64,000 bases of DNA from Cryptomeria japonica (lineage: Eukaryota; Streptophyta; Pinopsida; Cupressales; Cupressaceae). The first letter of the stretch is position 1; the number at the start of each line of letters is the position of its first letter. The DNA is taken from contig NC_081406.1 of assembly GCF_030272615.1 (NCBI RefSeq), positions 170,171,361 to 170,235,360 on the forward strand. Reading direction: 5' to 3'. Positions 11,501 through 22,124 of the stretch are shown here, piece by piece. The translations under genes were made by a program, and so were the position numbers. The notes below the pieces were generated by a model that saw only the letters and a list, made by a program, of their open reading frames with translations, was not told the origin of the DNA and did no database searches.

Positions 11501-12621
11501 GTTGTCACTCTCTAAGATCTATGGCCATCATTGATCATTCAAGGAATTGATCTTATGGCCAGTAGGCCATGATAGTAAAAAGTGAAGCAGTGGCTGCAAT
11601 AAAAGGTAAATGCTGTGTGGAGGTCTATTGTTTCTCCCATAATGTTGAAGGGTTTGTCAGCCTTTAAAGGTTCCTGCACTATTGATCTTTTAAAAGATAC
11701 AATCTAACACTTGAAGGGCTTAGATAAGGTAACATGGTCTCAACGCACATGATTTAAAGGTTAATGCCACATGGCAGCTGATCACCACTTTAAGAAAAAA
11801 TTGAAGCCATCAGCTTTGAAGAATCATGCCTGGCATCAATTGTCCAAAATATTTGATTGGCTGGTGGGCCATGATACACAAAAGGAAAAATGATCACAAA
11901 AGAAAGTCAATGCAATGTGGCAATGATGATAGAACAGGAAGGAAAGGAGGTGGAAATTATCCCAAAAGCTGAGGATGCCATTCATTTGTGTTAGATTATT
12001 GCCTGCTGTTGGATCTTATAATCATATTGAATCCTATGCTACAACATGCTGATGATGGGCTCTCAGGCCTTAAGCAAATTTTGGTCTATCACACCTAAAA
12101 TAATTTGTACTGTCTTGACCTTATAGAAGTATCTACAAACAGTTACAAGGGTTGAAGTAAGAGTGAATGGACATGAAATTGAAGTGCAACGCTTGCAACC
12201 AATAGGAGAAGATAACAAGACAAGTTGTAACTGTATGATCATGGATCCTTTTGTAATTTGGGTTGGAAAAGGGGACCTGCTGCAATTTTCATCTCTTTTT
12301 AGCAAACTTGTACGTCTTCATCAATTATTTATTAACGGAATTTATGCATGACATGAGAAATATCATTTTTCTTTTGTTGGGAAATTCATGGTTGCTTCTT
12401 AACATTAATGTGTTTTACTATATGTTAGAAGATCACTATGATTTTCTTTGTACCATCTGTTGGTGCATTCAATCATTCTTATTTTCTTCATACTTTGTCT
12501 ATATGAGGGTTTGAACAATGAACTGTGGTACACTTGTGTGTGGATATTTTTTGGTGGGAAAACTTGGCTACGCCATATAATCATTCCTATTTCTAAACTG
12601 CTCTTAGTGGCAGATCTTTTT
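8588..12621. other. Intergenic sequence without a supported gene
   Basis: The first 150 bp is presumably the 3' untranslated region of YLMG; no canonical AATAAA is close, only AATAAT near 8,735. The rest has short chance frames only. A plus frame at 9,613-9,855 (80 residues) has no recognisable domain. 9,900-10,030 is very AT-rich. 11,400-11,950 contains loosely similar phrases around gtgggccatgat / taggccatgat, perhaps remains of an old repeat, but I cannot delimit a unit. Confidence 0.4.
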
Positions 12622-13947
12622 TATTACAGAGGTAATTGGATAAATTAAATGAATGATCGAAAGATCATTTATAGGGATACAAGATCGATGTTTCCATAGA
12701 GAAATAAACGATAACGGAAGACAAAATTAGAAACTAACTAATTACACTAAGATGACCATCAACAAACAGAATAAGAAGAAATTATTCTAATACCCTCCCT
12801 TAATGGTCATCGTCCTAACTACCCAGAGAAAAACAGACAAGGTAGTCCCCTTCTTCTTAGAATGTTCTGCGACAAGAGCCTGTCACTGAGATGAGGCTGC
12901 CACTAACCCTCCCAGAATTTGGAGAACTTCTGGATAACACAAATCGTCCACAAACTTTTGCAAATGAGCACAACGCCCCAAAACAAACTGCAAGAAGACA
13001 TGATTCTGAGGAAAAAATCGCCAAACCCTGAAACTGAAGATTACAAAGCATCATTTTTTTGGGAAAAAAACAGTAAAAACCTTAAGACAGGAACACACCT
13101 GTACCCCATGATTTTTGAGGATAAAATTAGGCAAAACCCGAAATCCCACACGAACATCTTGAATTATAGATGAACATACATGATTTTTGAGGAGGAAAAT
13201 TGATCAAAACCGGACACGATTTTTGAGGTGAAAAATCGATCAAAACCCAAGATAAGATCCAAAACGGATTAAAAAATACAAAACTTTGTTTTTGAGGTAA
13301 AATGGTTAAACCCAACAGAATTTTTTTTGTGGACAAAATTTACTGAAACCCACAAAGTAATTTTTTTAAGGGACAAAAATCACTAAAAACCCACGAAGTA
13401 ATTTTTTTAAGGGACAAAAATCACTAAAATCCCACCAATAATTTTTTAAGGGACAAAAATAAAAACCCACCCAGAAAATTATTACAGAGACCCAGAAGAA
13501 ATCGCGAAATTCATTGTAGAAGACGCCACCCAAATCTCAGAGAAACCTAGAAAAGACTAGCCGCTGCCGAAAAATGGAATCCACAGGTTGAAAACAAAGA
13601 TGAAACACGTACCAAGAAAACTGCCGCCATTGCGATATATGCAGAAGAAAACAAAACGCTAAAAGATTCACATCACCTGCACACTGAATAGTGAGCAGAT
13701 AACACAGCGAAAAGAAGAAAAACCTTCGCACGCGGCTGAGAACCATATTACAAATTCTCCTAAAGCTCTGATATCATATTACAAAGGTAATTGGATAAAT
13801 CAAATGAATGATCAAAAGATCATTTACAGAGATACAAGATCGATGTTTCCATAGAGAAACAAACGATAACTGAAGACAAAATTAGAAACTAACTAATTAC
13901 ACTAAGGTGACCATTGACAAACAGTATAAGAAGATAATTTTCTAATA
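12622..13947 (-). mobile_element. Small non-autonomous LTR retrotransposon (1,326 bp)
   Basis: Two direct repeats of exactly 171 bp, at 12,622-12,792 and 13,777-13,947, differ at roughly 14 positions (about 92% identity). Read on the minus strand, the first LTR is followed by TGATATCAGAGC (13,765-13,776), one base from the usual initiator-methionine-tRNA primer site. The second LTR is preceded by the polypurine tract AAGGGAGGG (12,793-12,801). Both sides are flanked by TTTTT (12,617-12,621 and 13,948-13,952), consistent with a 5-bp target duplication although low in complexity. The ends are TATTAG...GTAATA rather than TG...CA. The 984-bp interior codes for nothing recognisable, so the element would have depended on enzymes from another element. 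Confidence 0.85.
13315..13475 (-). repeat. About 41-bp tandem repeats inside the small LTR element
   Basis: Three to four copies of a unit built on aattttttTAAGGGACAAAAAt and aCCCAC recur with a period near 41 bp (phase points 13,355, 13,396 and 13,437). A related looser array (gatttttgagg ... atcaaaac) precedes it at about 13,110-13,260. Together they make up much of the element's non-coding interior. Confidence 0.7.
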
Positions 13948-15496
13948 TTTTTTACTCTGTTTTGTTTTTTATGAGATTCCTAAGTGGTTCTTTGCATTTA
14001 TTCCATTCAAGTTTTCCCACCTTACCCTTTATCTTTCTAGCTTGCATCTTTCTATGCCTTAGTACTTTTTAGTTAAAAATGTATAAAATGCAAGATTCTT
14101 ATCATTCAAGGAAACTGACCCTCACAAATGCAGAGGGAAATCACCCACTTAATGGTGATGTTTCCATATCTGTTGCACCTTTGGCCAGTCTGTTGGGCAT
14201 GAGCAAACCAATCCAGTAGGGGGCTTCATCAACAAAAAACAGTGCAAATAGGACCTGCTTGCTCTATGCGATAAAGCTGTGTCTTCACGTTTGGTCTTAA
14301 TCCATAAATCTTGGTCATCGTCTTTATCGAATTAGACAAAACTACTTAAAATGGATTGGATTTTCACCTGTGACATATTCCAAGTTTCACTTTTGCAAGT
14401 TTTAACCTATCAATTGCAAATGTACAGATTGTATCAAGGTCTTTCAAATGGAACTCTACAATGTGTGCCCTTTGGACCAAACTAAAAGATATGTAATTCA
14501 AGTTGTCACTTTCTGGCTTTTCAAAATTCGCAACTGCTTGCCCATGCCCGTGGAAACAATGTACAACAAGGGTGCTGATAGGGGTTTGGGTTATGTTATG
14601 GATACTGTTAGAATTTTTACTTGGAGTTGCTTAATGGTATTCTCACATTGATGGCACAGCAGTGACAGTTTGCATGTAGAGGGTGCATGCATGCCTTGCA
14701 AATAGGAGAGTGCATGCAAGCATATATTATATATAGGGTTATTCTTCTCGGGAGCTTTCTATTTCAGATTTACAGTCTAACTTTGCATGCTTGCAGCATG
14801 TTTGCTGTTTCAGATTTAGAAGTTGTACGTACATGATTTTGCTTTTGATATTTTTTAGCCCTAATCATCTATAAAAGAAAGCTAGGGGTTTTAGTTTAAT
14901 TAATTCAATCCAGCGCAATATATTTTTTATTTCAGATCTAATGAGTACGTGGTTTCTAGTTTCAGAGTTCAATACTATCTATTTATTTCCCATCTTTTCA
15001 GCAATATTTGGTTTTAGATTATTGTATACAAAATCAGCAGTTTTTATAGGATTTATCAAGTTTAAGTTTCTTAGTGTCTAGGGTTTAATTTTCTGAGTGC
15101 AGAATCTGATTACCATGGTCTGAAAATTTAAAAGATATGGGGGGCTTTCTTTAGACCTCCACTACCTATACGACTTGGGCATAGCCATACACAAAATAGC
15201 TGGAAGATAAAAATTATAAAATTTATGGTTAGAAAAAGTTTAAACAAAATTATTTTAAATTAACCATAATATGAATATTGCATAAAATATTTAAATAAAC
15301 AAAAAATAAAAACATTCAACTGATAATTGATAGTACAAAATATATTATTAAAAGAGTTGCAATTTGTGATATATATATATAGGTTTTGCTTAACATTTTC
15401 AAAATAGAAAAATAATCAGTGGTCACAATCAAACTCAAAGACAACCAGGGTTACTTGGGGATGATCCATTCTCAGAATCTCACCCCTCTACCCCAC
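13948..15496. other. Unassigned intergenic sequence
   Basis: No gene is visible. The stretch 14,606-15,120 contains tgttagaattttt at one end and a plausible TATA (tctataaaag, about 14,870), so it could be a decayed LTR, but there is no matching right end or target duplication. A short (AT)n run lies at about 15,370. Confidence 0.3.
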
Positions 15497-15507
15497 TGTT
15501 GAGACAT

Positions 15508-15579
15508 GGACCAGCTAGGACTCGAACCTAGGACCTTCCATAATGCTGCTGGAGTGCTCTACCACTGAGCTACTGGCCC
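15508..15579 (-). other. tRNA-like sequence in TRIM LTR (upper copy)
   Basis: On the minus strand, 72 nt fold as a tRNA. The acceptor stem GGGCCAG pairs with CTGGTCC (one G-U). The D stem is GCTC/GAGC with loop AGTGGTA. The T stem is CTAGG/CCTAG with loop TTCGAGT. The Pol III A box TAGCTCAGTGG and B box GGTTCGAGTCC match consensus. The anticodon arm is imperfect (about one base too long for a standard arm, stem TCCA/TGGA), so no isoacceptor can be assigned and a working tRNA is unlikely. No T-run terminator follows within the LTR. Confidence 0.85.
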
Positions 15580-15707
15580 CTCTTGGACCAGTCCATTGTC
15601 GGTCCGGGTGTGGCTTATTTCGAACACCAACACCCCCCCTTAAGCCACACCTCTTGTGTGCTTCGGGCTCCTAGCCTGGACCTGGCTCTGATACCATGTT
15701 GAGACAT

Positions 15708-15779
15708 GAACCAGCTAGGACTCGAACCTAGGACCTTCCATAATGCTGCTGGAGTGCTCTACCACTGAGCTACTGGCCC
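15708..15779 (-). other. tRNA-like sequence in TRIM LTR (lower copy)
   Basis: This is the same structure as at 15,508-15,579 with one change (a at 15,709), which weakens one acceptor-stem pair. Its presence in both LTRs shows that the tRNA-like part belongs to the element and was copied by reverse transcription. Confidence 0.85.
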
Positions 15780-15837
15780 CTCTTGGACCAGTCCATCGTC
15801 GATCCGGGTGTGGCTTATTTCCAACACCAACACCCAC

Positions 15838-16439
15838 AACCTGCAGACCCATGCCACGGTTGGCATCCCATTTTAGTCAAGGTCATTACCAAACTAGAGA
15901 ACTCCAAGGGTTATGAGTGGATGCATTCTCTGCCCCAATTCACATCTACGCAACTGTGGGATTTTACTTGCTGAATGACTGCATACAATGATGGAATGAA
16001 AATGTTCTCCTGTTTAATAGCAGCAAACAGCTGCTGCCCTCTTCATTAATGAATAATTCTATGACTGCATACAGATGTGGGAGAGTAGACAATCATAAAA
16101 TGAGAGTATGCAGGTGTATAATGAGCAAAAGTATGATGGCAAACAGTTGTAAAGTGAAATCATACATATGTCAAATGAGAGCATGCAGTTGTAATAAATG
16201 TATTTTAGTCATTACACATTTCATTTGTCCTAAAGCAGCAGCTCCTGACAGGCCTCGATGATGTAGCTCTGCCCCTCGACGAAAACATTGAACAATGAAA
16301 TATTTTTTTTTTCCCATTGCCACAATACTTTAAATTTTAATCAATGAGCATGTTAAATTGAATGTCGAATTTCATAAATTATATGAATATCTGAACTTGA
16401 ATTTTGATTTTTTATTAGCTAAATTTGCAAAAAATGTGA
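15838..16439. other. Unassigned sequence
   Basis: No coding or RNA gene is seen. 16,050-16,200 has a loose, irregular recurrence of gagagtatgcaggtgtataatgag-like phrases (for example 16,080 and 16,170), too diverged to call a tandem array. Confidence 0.3.
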
Positions 16440-16550
16440 GTTTATATATATATGATGCCATCCCCTGCCACCCCCCCAAAATCCTCGCTTGAACTGCTGT
16501 CCCTGAAATGCTTCCCACTGCCCCTGTCCCTGACATGCCACGGAACATAG
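16440..16550 (-). mobile_element. Terminal fragment of the same hAT-type family as at 20,698
   Basis: On the minus strand this starts CTATGTTCCGTGGCAT and runs into the same GGGACAGGGG-rich sequence as the left end of the element at 20,698. No opposite terminus or target duplication is visible to the left, so it appears truncated. The boundary at 16,550 is sharp; the other is a guess based on loss of G/C-rich sequence. Confidence 0.55.
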
Positions 16551-16848
16551 AGAACCATGCAAATAAGTCATTAAAATTTCTCTTCATGGAGAGTATCCAA
16601 TCAGCGATTGACTCATTAGAACCAGAAAGAGTAGGACTAGTTATATTAAATTTGGTGCATGCATTTTAATTTTCTTTTATTCTTTATAATTTTTAAGCCT
16701 TTTTTGAATTAATTGTGAGGAAAATGCCTTTGGAAAAAATTAGTGTAGAAGGATGTTGCGGAGCAGACTTTGTGATCCATAATTAGAAAGAAAAATGATA
16801 TTGATTGATTTTATTAAATTTTTAAATGATGTTCTTATTATGATGATA

Positions 16849-16916
16849 GATAGATAGACAAACAGATAGGTAGACAGATAGACAGATTGATAGATAGATA
16901 GATATTTGCACATTGT

Positions 16917-16982
<66 letters not shown>
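16849..16982. repeat. Compound microsatellite (GATA)n-(TA)n-(GA)n
   Basis: An irregular GATA/GACA array (16,849-16,908) is followed by about ten TA units (16,918-16,938) and then about 22 GA units to 16,982. The long open frames read through it are artefacts of the dinucleotide periods. Confidence 0.95.
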
Positions 16983-16986
<4 letters not shown>

Positions 16987-17016
16987 CACATCCCCAGATA
17001 GATATTTGCACATCGC

Positions 17017-17285
17017 CCACTGTTCAAAACAACATTCCATATACCTAATTTGTAGTTTAATATTTATGGTCAGTCACAAGTAGCTTTTTTAATATTTATG
17101 TTCAGTCTTAAGGAGCATCCTTGGCAGTACTTTGTAGATATATAACTTAATCAGAAATATAGTCTATTTGCACATTGCTAAACAAGATGATTGTCACAGA
17201 CTCGCACCTATTCTAGGTAGCCACTGTTCAAAACATTCTGATACCTAATTTTATAGTTTAATATATATGGTCAGTCATAAGTAGA
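17017..17285 (+). repeat. Two-copy direct repeat, about 65 bp
   Basis: The segment cactgttcaaaaca ... atacctaattt ... tagtttaatat ... tatggtcagtca ... aagtag occurs at 17,017-17,084 and again at 17,221-17,285 with small indels. The word tttgcacat also recurs near 16,907, 16,983, 17,003 and 17,167, suggesting a larger old local duplication next to the microsatellite. Confidence 0.7.
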
Positions 17286-18446
17286 TTTGTATCACAACTT
17301 GTTGCTTCTTCGTTGGGATAGCAATGGATGGTTGATGCCTACCAAAAGCATTCTATGCCATGTCTCATGTTGTCGCTTTTGACCTTGTTACAACTTACAA
17401 AGATTCTTGAGCTAATCTGTTCACATAGGAGTCATACAAGTATGCCTGACATCCAAAAACTTAAAGGTTGCAAAAATTGAGAATAAGTCATGGGTGAAAG
17501 CAACCCATTGTAGTGACGTTCAGTTCTCCAAGTTTGATGATTGACTTGCATGGGTTATGAGCCAAACCAATATGTGTTGTTTTCATAGTATAGTGCATGC
17601 ATGCACCGATTTCTGAATGTGTGAATGTAACTAGTCATTGAATTGGTTCCTATGCAGTCACATTAACAAGGTTGACATTTTACAAGTGAAAAAAATAAAG
17701 GAAATAATGTTATGGCTTCATGTTTTGTCAAAGAATGTCTTTCCTTCTGTGATGAATTAATGACACAAGGAAATGATCCACAAAAGAAAAAGTGGCATCA
17801 CTGACCTGACTGTTGTTGACAACAGAGAAGTCAATGATAATTCTTGTGCAGCATAAAGTGACACCATTGTAGGCACTGCCAATGGCAAAGTTGCTACGGA
17901 TGTGATTATAATGCTGAAAGTTTTAATTTCTGCTTAGCTGCTGGTATATGTATGATGCCACAGGCCTTTTGGTTGGCTGTAGTATACTTTACGATGTGGG
18001 AGGAGGAGATTACCATGCTCAAAACATTTCCAAAAGTCTCTTGTGTGGTGAGGTTGCAATAGCATCTATTTAGTCATCATATACACTTGACCTAACTAGA
18101 TGAAGGATGTCTTTTTCTTAGTTGCCCTTACCATTTTGTAAATTTAAAATTCTGCCTTAGCATTAGTAGTAGGGCTGTTTTTCCAGTACAGTGGTGCCCC
18201 TATGAGTTTTCCTACACACACCGTGTGTGGGAAGCAAGTAATTGTTGGCAAAGGAAGGCAATGATCCTTGCTAGCAACATGTGAGGTTGAAGGCATTTGG
18301 GATTAGTAAAACTTGCTCACATTGTCTTCAATGCTCGAAATGGTCTTTTGGCCACTTCCCTGCCCTCCTTTTCACCTTAAGAATTTTTGCTCCCCTCTGA
18401 TCAACCTTTTTACATTCAGTGATGCGATTGATTAATCCTTAGTAAA
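17286..18446. other. Unassigned intergenic sequence
   Basis: I see no supported coding, RNA or element structure here. Confidence 0.3.
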
Positions 18447-18836
18447 TGTTGGTGTAAATAGCGACTTTATCAAACTAGTTAGCTTATAGCATGTCTAGAG
18501 ATAGTCCTATTCACATTGCATAAGTATCTACTTAGGGGCTTTTAGTCTTTTGTCTCACTTAATCTAGTTGAGACTTGTGTACTCGCTTTGTGAGACACCT
18601 AGTGCATACACGTTAGCCACTTGCTCGCACGCATGTCAAGCGTGCTCACAACTGTCCCATGTTTGGAAGGATAGTCAGTCATAGTTTCCTACCTTCTCAC
18701 TCATCTACCTTATATATGCAAGGCTTTTTATGTACATTATTTACAATGATTGTAAATGATAGATATTGCTATTTGTGCTAACTGGTTTCTCTCACAGTAG
18801 GTGGTTGTGCATTCAGATTCTGGCATAATTCCAACA
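18447..18836 (+). mobile_element. Solo LTR, 390 bp
   Basis: The block starts TGTTGGTGTAAAT and ends ATTCCAACA, with matching 6-bp inverted ends TGTTGG/CCAACA. Flanks are GTAAA on the left and ATAAA on the right, a 5-bp target duplication with one mismatch. A TATA-like core (CTTATATATGC) lies at about 18,710 on the plus strand, setting the orientation. No second LTR or internal region is adjacent, so the internal part was probably lost by LTR-LTR recombination. Confidence 0.7.
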
Positions 18837-19349
18837 ATAAAAAGCTTCTTGCATGTGGTTGAAAGGTTGTCATTTGTGATTCAATTTAGCTGATCCATTT
18901 GCTAGATAAAATTGCGAGGGAAGAGAATTGGCTTCTGATAAGTCTTGTTTTTTCCCTCAACAACATCCAAATAAAATAGAGCAGAAATGTTCAACCATGA
19001 TTGTTGTAGCAATCACGATTGCTTCCCACTGGCCATGTGGAGGTGGTCAGTTCCAGGGCTTCAAGGCAGACCTACTAAGTTAAATTTTTGAACAGAACAT
19101 TAGATTTTTCTAGTGAAGGAGCATGTAGTTGGCTGTTTCATCACGAATGTTGTACAAGCAAGAAATTGATGCCCTTACCCTACTTTTGAAATTATCATCA
19201 GGGTGTCACCTTTCATTAAGAGTGAAGCAAAAGTTCGGGATTCTGGGATGTCTCCTTTTATCTGTTTCTTTGTGCAATTCCAGGGTGGATCCCCTGCAAT
19301 AAAGTAGACATACACTGTGTTTACCTTATATGCTTTGATAGGATTCCTG
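18837..19349. other. Unassigned sequence, possibly decayed LINE 3' part
   Basis: This lies just downstream of recognisable LINE D sequence on the minus strand, but no RNase H or zinc-binding motif is readable. Confidence 0.25.
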
Positions 19350-20697
19350 ATCCATTTGTCTGATTCTTCTCTTATTAGTCGGATTCTCTTTGACTTTGTG
19401 TGTGTGTAAAATTCTGTTGCTGGTCGGTAGTGGCACTAGTGATTTGAGGGCCTTCTGTTTCTTTGATCATGCATCTTCATCTTCAATCCAATAGTTGAAA
19501 ATTCTTTCTACCTGTTGTTGCAGTACTATCCAACTCTTCCCAGCTTATGTGAGGTCTGTTTCCATCCTATGAGTCTTTCCAAAATAGTGCTTTAAGCCAT
19601 CTGTTGTGACATATGGCTTCCCTGCTTGCTCTGATGGATTCCAAAATATGTGAGCCTTGGTGCAATATAGTAGGTAGAAAGATGCGGCTAGGGTCCTTGG
19701 AATCTAGGTACTTGGCTCTTAGTACAGAGCTCCAGAGCTAGGCCTCTTCTTTGCAGATTCTCTAACAAGCTTGTGTCAACGACCTCATTGTTTGAGCAGG
19801 ACAAATTCCTCTGTTCCACTTCCACCTGTGACTTAGGCTACTTCCCACTTTAGTAAAAGATATTTGTAATCTTCTGATGCACGTATGCAGAGAAAATTCT
19901 GCATAAGCTTGGTGGATTAGGAATGACTCCTAGTTTGCTTGTATGGTCAAGAACAGATCAATGTGGGGAGGGGGGAGGGTGGGGGTTTAGGAACCCTGTC
20001 TTCAAATGTTACGTCTGTACTGCCAAACTCAAGAATTTATATTTCCATTCAGGGATCTTATCTTAAAAGATGTTTATTAAGTTTTGGTTTGGTGCTTTAT
20101 TGCAGTGCCTTGGAGAGAACAATGGAACACCTAGATGCTTACTGGGACGATTGCCTTTGTTGAAGTTTGTAATAGATGCTAGTAAGCTTTTTTCTTTCAC
20201 TAGCATTAAATTAAAATAGAAACAATATTTTAGATTTTTTGTGCCAACATACTAACTGGAGGTTGTAAGCTTGTAGCATAGTCATTCAAGTTCGTCTTAG
20301 GGATCTGCCTTTTTGAAATTCTGTTACACTAAACAAGATGGTGTCATCTGCACACTGCTTATGAGATTTTCTGCTTTGCAAGTCTTCATCCATAATTACA
20401 ATGAGACATGGTGATAGTGGGTCCTCCTTGTCTCTTGCCTTTGCAGGCCACAGAAATACCAGCGGGGTTGCCAGTATGGAACCGAGATGGCTCTCTCAAT
20501 CGAATCTCTCTATTATGTACCAAATGTAAATCTTTACAGTATTATGAGAAGGAAACTCCTATCTGCAGTCATAGGTTTAATTTATCTTACTTAATGATAA
20601 TGTCTTGGATTGCAGTGGATGCTATCCAAAATTTGTTTGCCTTTGCAAAAGGGCCCCATCTTCATAGAGATGAGAGAGGGAAGGAATGGCTCAAGCC

Positions 20698-21551
20698 CTA
20701 TGTTCCATGGCATTTTGGGACAGGGGTGGGAGGATGACAGGGGACACGTTTCTGGGATTCCCCCTAGAGGGCCATTTTTAGGGGACGGCTATATTAATGA
20801 ATTTTTCAAGGTATATTAATATATTTTATAGAGAGAGAGGGAGAAAGAGAGATATAATCATATATGTCAGTAACTGATAACAACAATAACATTTGTAAAT
20901 AAATATCAAGGGTAGTAGTGCAACAGCATAATAAATTTCATTAAAGCATTATAACAGTAGTCTCAAACATTAAAAAATCATGGTCTATCAATATCCAAAA
21001 GTCTCAAACCTGTATCCAGAAGTCTCAAGCATCAAAATACAACAGTCTATTAAACTAAGCCTCATTCGAGCTATCAATATGCAAAGACTTGGAACCATTT
21101 GAGTTGCTATCACCCTCTAGCATAAGTGGATCATCTAATGGTAATCCGACCAGTCCTAGTTGTTGGGTTAGTGTTTTGTTTGGTTTTAACTCTCTTTCAT
21201 TTTAGGGTTCCTTTGTGGTTTAGAAGGTCCTTGTGGGCCCCCATAGACCAATAGAAGCAAAGAAAATTAAAATAAAGAATTTTTTGTTGTTGTTGTTTTT
21301 GTTAGCCTGGAGTCATTTTTAGCCACAAGGGATGGCTAGCTGTTTTGGGGATGCCTAGGGGATGTCCCCTTGTTGGCTTGGGGATGGTGAAACATCCTCA
21401 AAAGGCTGGGGACATTCCCTGGTGTTACCTAGGATTTTTGGTCAAGTGGGGACAACGACGGGACGTCCCCTTGGCATCCCCCTGTCCCTGAAACGGCAGG
21501 GGACAGGGACGTCGGGTTTTTGAGCAGGGGATGCATCCCTGTGTAACATAG
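20698..21551. mobile_element. Non-autonomous hAT-type DNA transposon (854 bp)
   Basis: The ends are inverted: CTATGTTCCATGG on the left and, reading in from the right, CTATGTTACACAGGG. It is flanked by a perfect 8-bp duplication CTCAAGCC (20,690-20,697 and 21,552-21,559); 8 bp is the hallmark of hAT elements. The element interrupts LINE D reverse transcriptase exactly: reading frames on both sides join at the duplication. The interior has no transposase; parts near both ends are strikingly GC-rich with ggggac/gtcccc repeats (21,340-21,530), and the middle is AT-rich. A related terminus lies at 16,550. Confidence 0.88.
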
Positions 21552-22124
21552 CTCAAGCCTTTTCACTACAATAATGCTCATTAGTGTGTAAATGGTGTTA
21601 CATAGGGAGATGGGCTGAGAGTCAATGAAGAGCTTGGGGTTTCAATTATTGGGATAAATGCCAGGAGTCTTTGGTTCAAGATTTCCAAAAAAATTCGTCC
21701 ACTTTTCAGTGATTGCTTCAATCACTACTCTTTCTACAGTATAACATAGTTCAAGCCTTTTCACTACAATAATGCTCATTAGTGTAACACCTGTGTAACA
21801 TAGCTCAAGCCTTTTCACTACAATAATGCTCATTAGACAGGGATTGCTTCAATCCCTGTGTAACATAGCTCAAGCCTTTTCACTACAATAATGCTCATTA
21901 CACAGGGATTGCTTTAATCCCTGTGTAACATAGCTCAAGCCTTTTCACTACAATAATGCTCATTAGTGTGTAAATGGTGTTACATAGGGAGATGGGCTGA
22001 GAGTTAATGAAGAGCTTGGGGTTTCAATTGTTGGGATAAATGCCAGGAGTTTTTGGTTCAAGATTTCCAAAAAAATTCGTCCACTTTTCAGTGATTGCTT
22101 CAATCACTACTCTTTCTACAGTAT
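21544..22124. repeat. Tandem amplification of the hAT-LINE junction
   Basis: A 40-bp unit made of the last 8 bases of the hAT element, its target duplication and adjoining LINE sequence occurs five times: 21,544-21,583, 21,742-21,781, 21,796-21,835, 21,861-21,900 and 21,926-21,965. The 159-bp LINE segment 21,584-21,742 is repeated at 21,966-22,124. Short linkers such as acagggattgcttcaatccctgtg sit between units. Since the unit spans the insertion junction, all copies arose after insertion. Confidence 0.9.

Larger units (their letters stand above)
15497..15832 (-). mobile_element. Intact TRIM with tRNA-like sequence in each LTR (336 bp)
   Basis: Two 136-bp LTRs (15,497-15,632 and 15,697-15,832) flank a 64-bp interior. 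On the minus strand each LTR starts TGTTGGTGTT and ends GTCTCAACA. The LTRs differ at four positions (97% identity). The interior starts with TGGTATCAGAGCC (15,684-15,696), the classic primer-binding site for initiator-methionine tRNA, and ends in the polypurine tract AGGGGGGG (15,633-15,640). A perfect 5-bp target duplication CCCAC flanks it (15,492-15,496 and 15,833-15,837). There is no coding capacity: this is a terminal-repeat retrotransposon in miniature. Unusually, most of each LTR is a tRNA-like sequence with Pol III A and B boxes. The Cassandra TRIM family is comparable in carrying 5S rRNA promoter sequence; the family seen here I cannot name. Confidence 0.95.

Noticed and set aside
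14606-15120. Possible solo LTR starting TGTTAGAATTTTT
   Set aside because: There is a plausible TATA but no convincing right end and no target duplication.
15497-15832. Two working tRNA genes in tandem
   Set aside because: The anticodon arm is imperfect and both copies sit inside LTRs with TG...CA ends, a primer site, a polypurine tract and a target duplication, so they are parts of a retroelement.
16740-17040. Minus frames with long S-L repeats and I-Y repeats
   Set aside because: These are produced by the (GA)n and (TA)n microsatellite; no domain is present outside it.
20408-20737. 109-residue plus-strand frame as a gene
   Set aside because: It is antisense to LINE D reverse transcriptase and runs into the hAT element at 20,698.
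21544-21965. CRISPR-like array (40-bp repeats with short spacers)
   Set aside because: This is a plant nuclear genome; the repeats are duplications of a transposon-LINE junction with irregular linkers.
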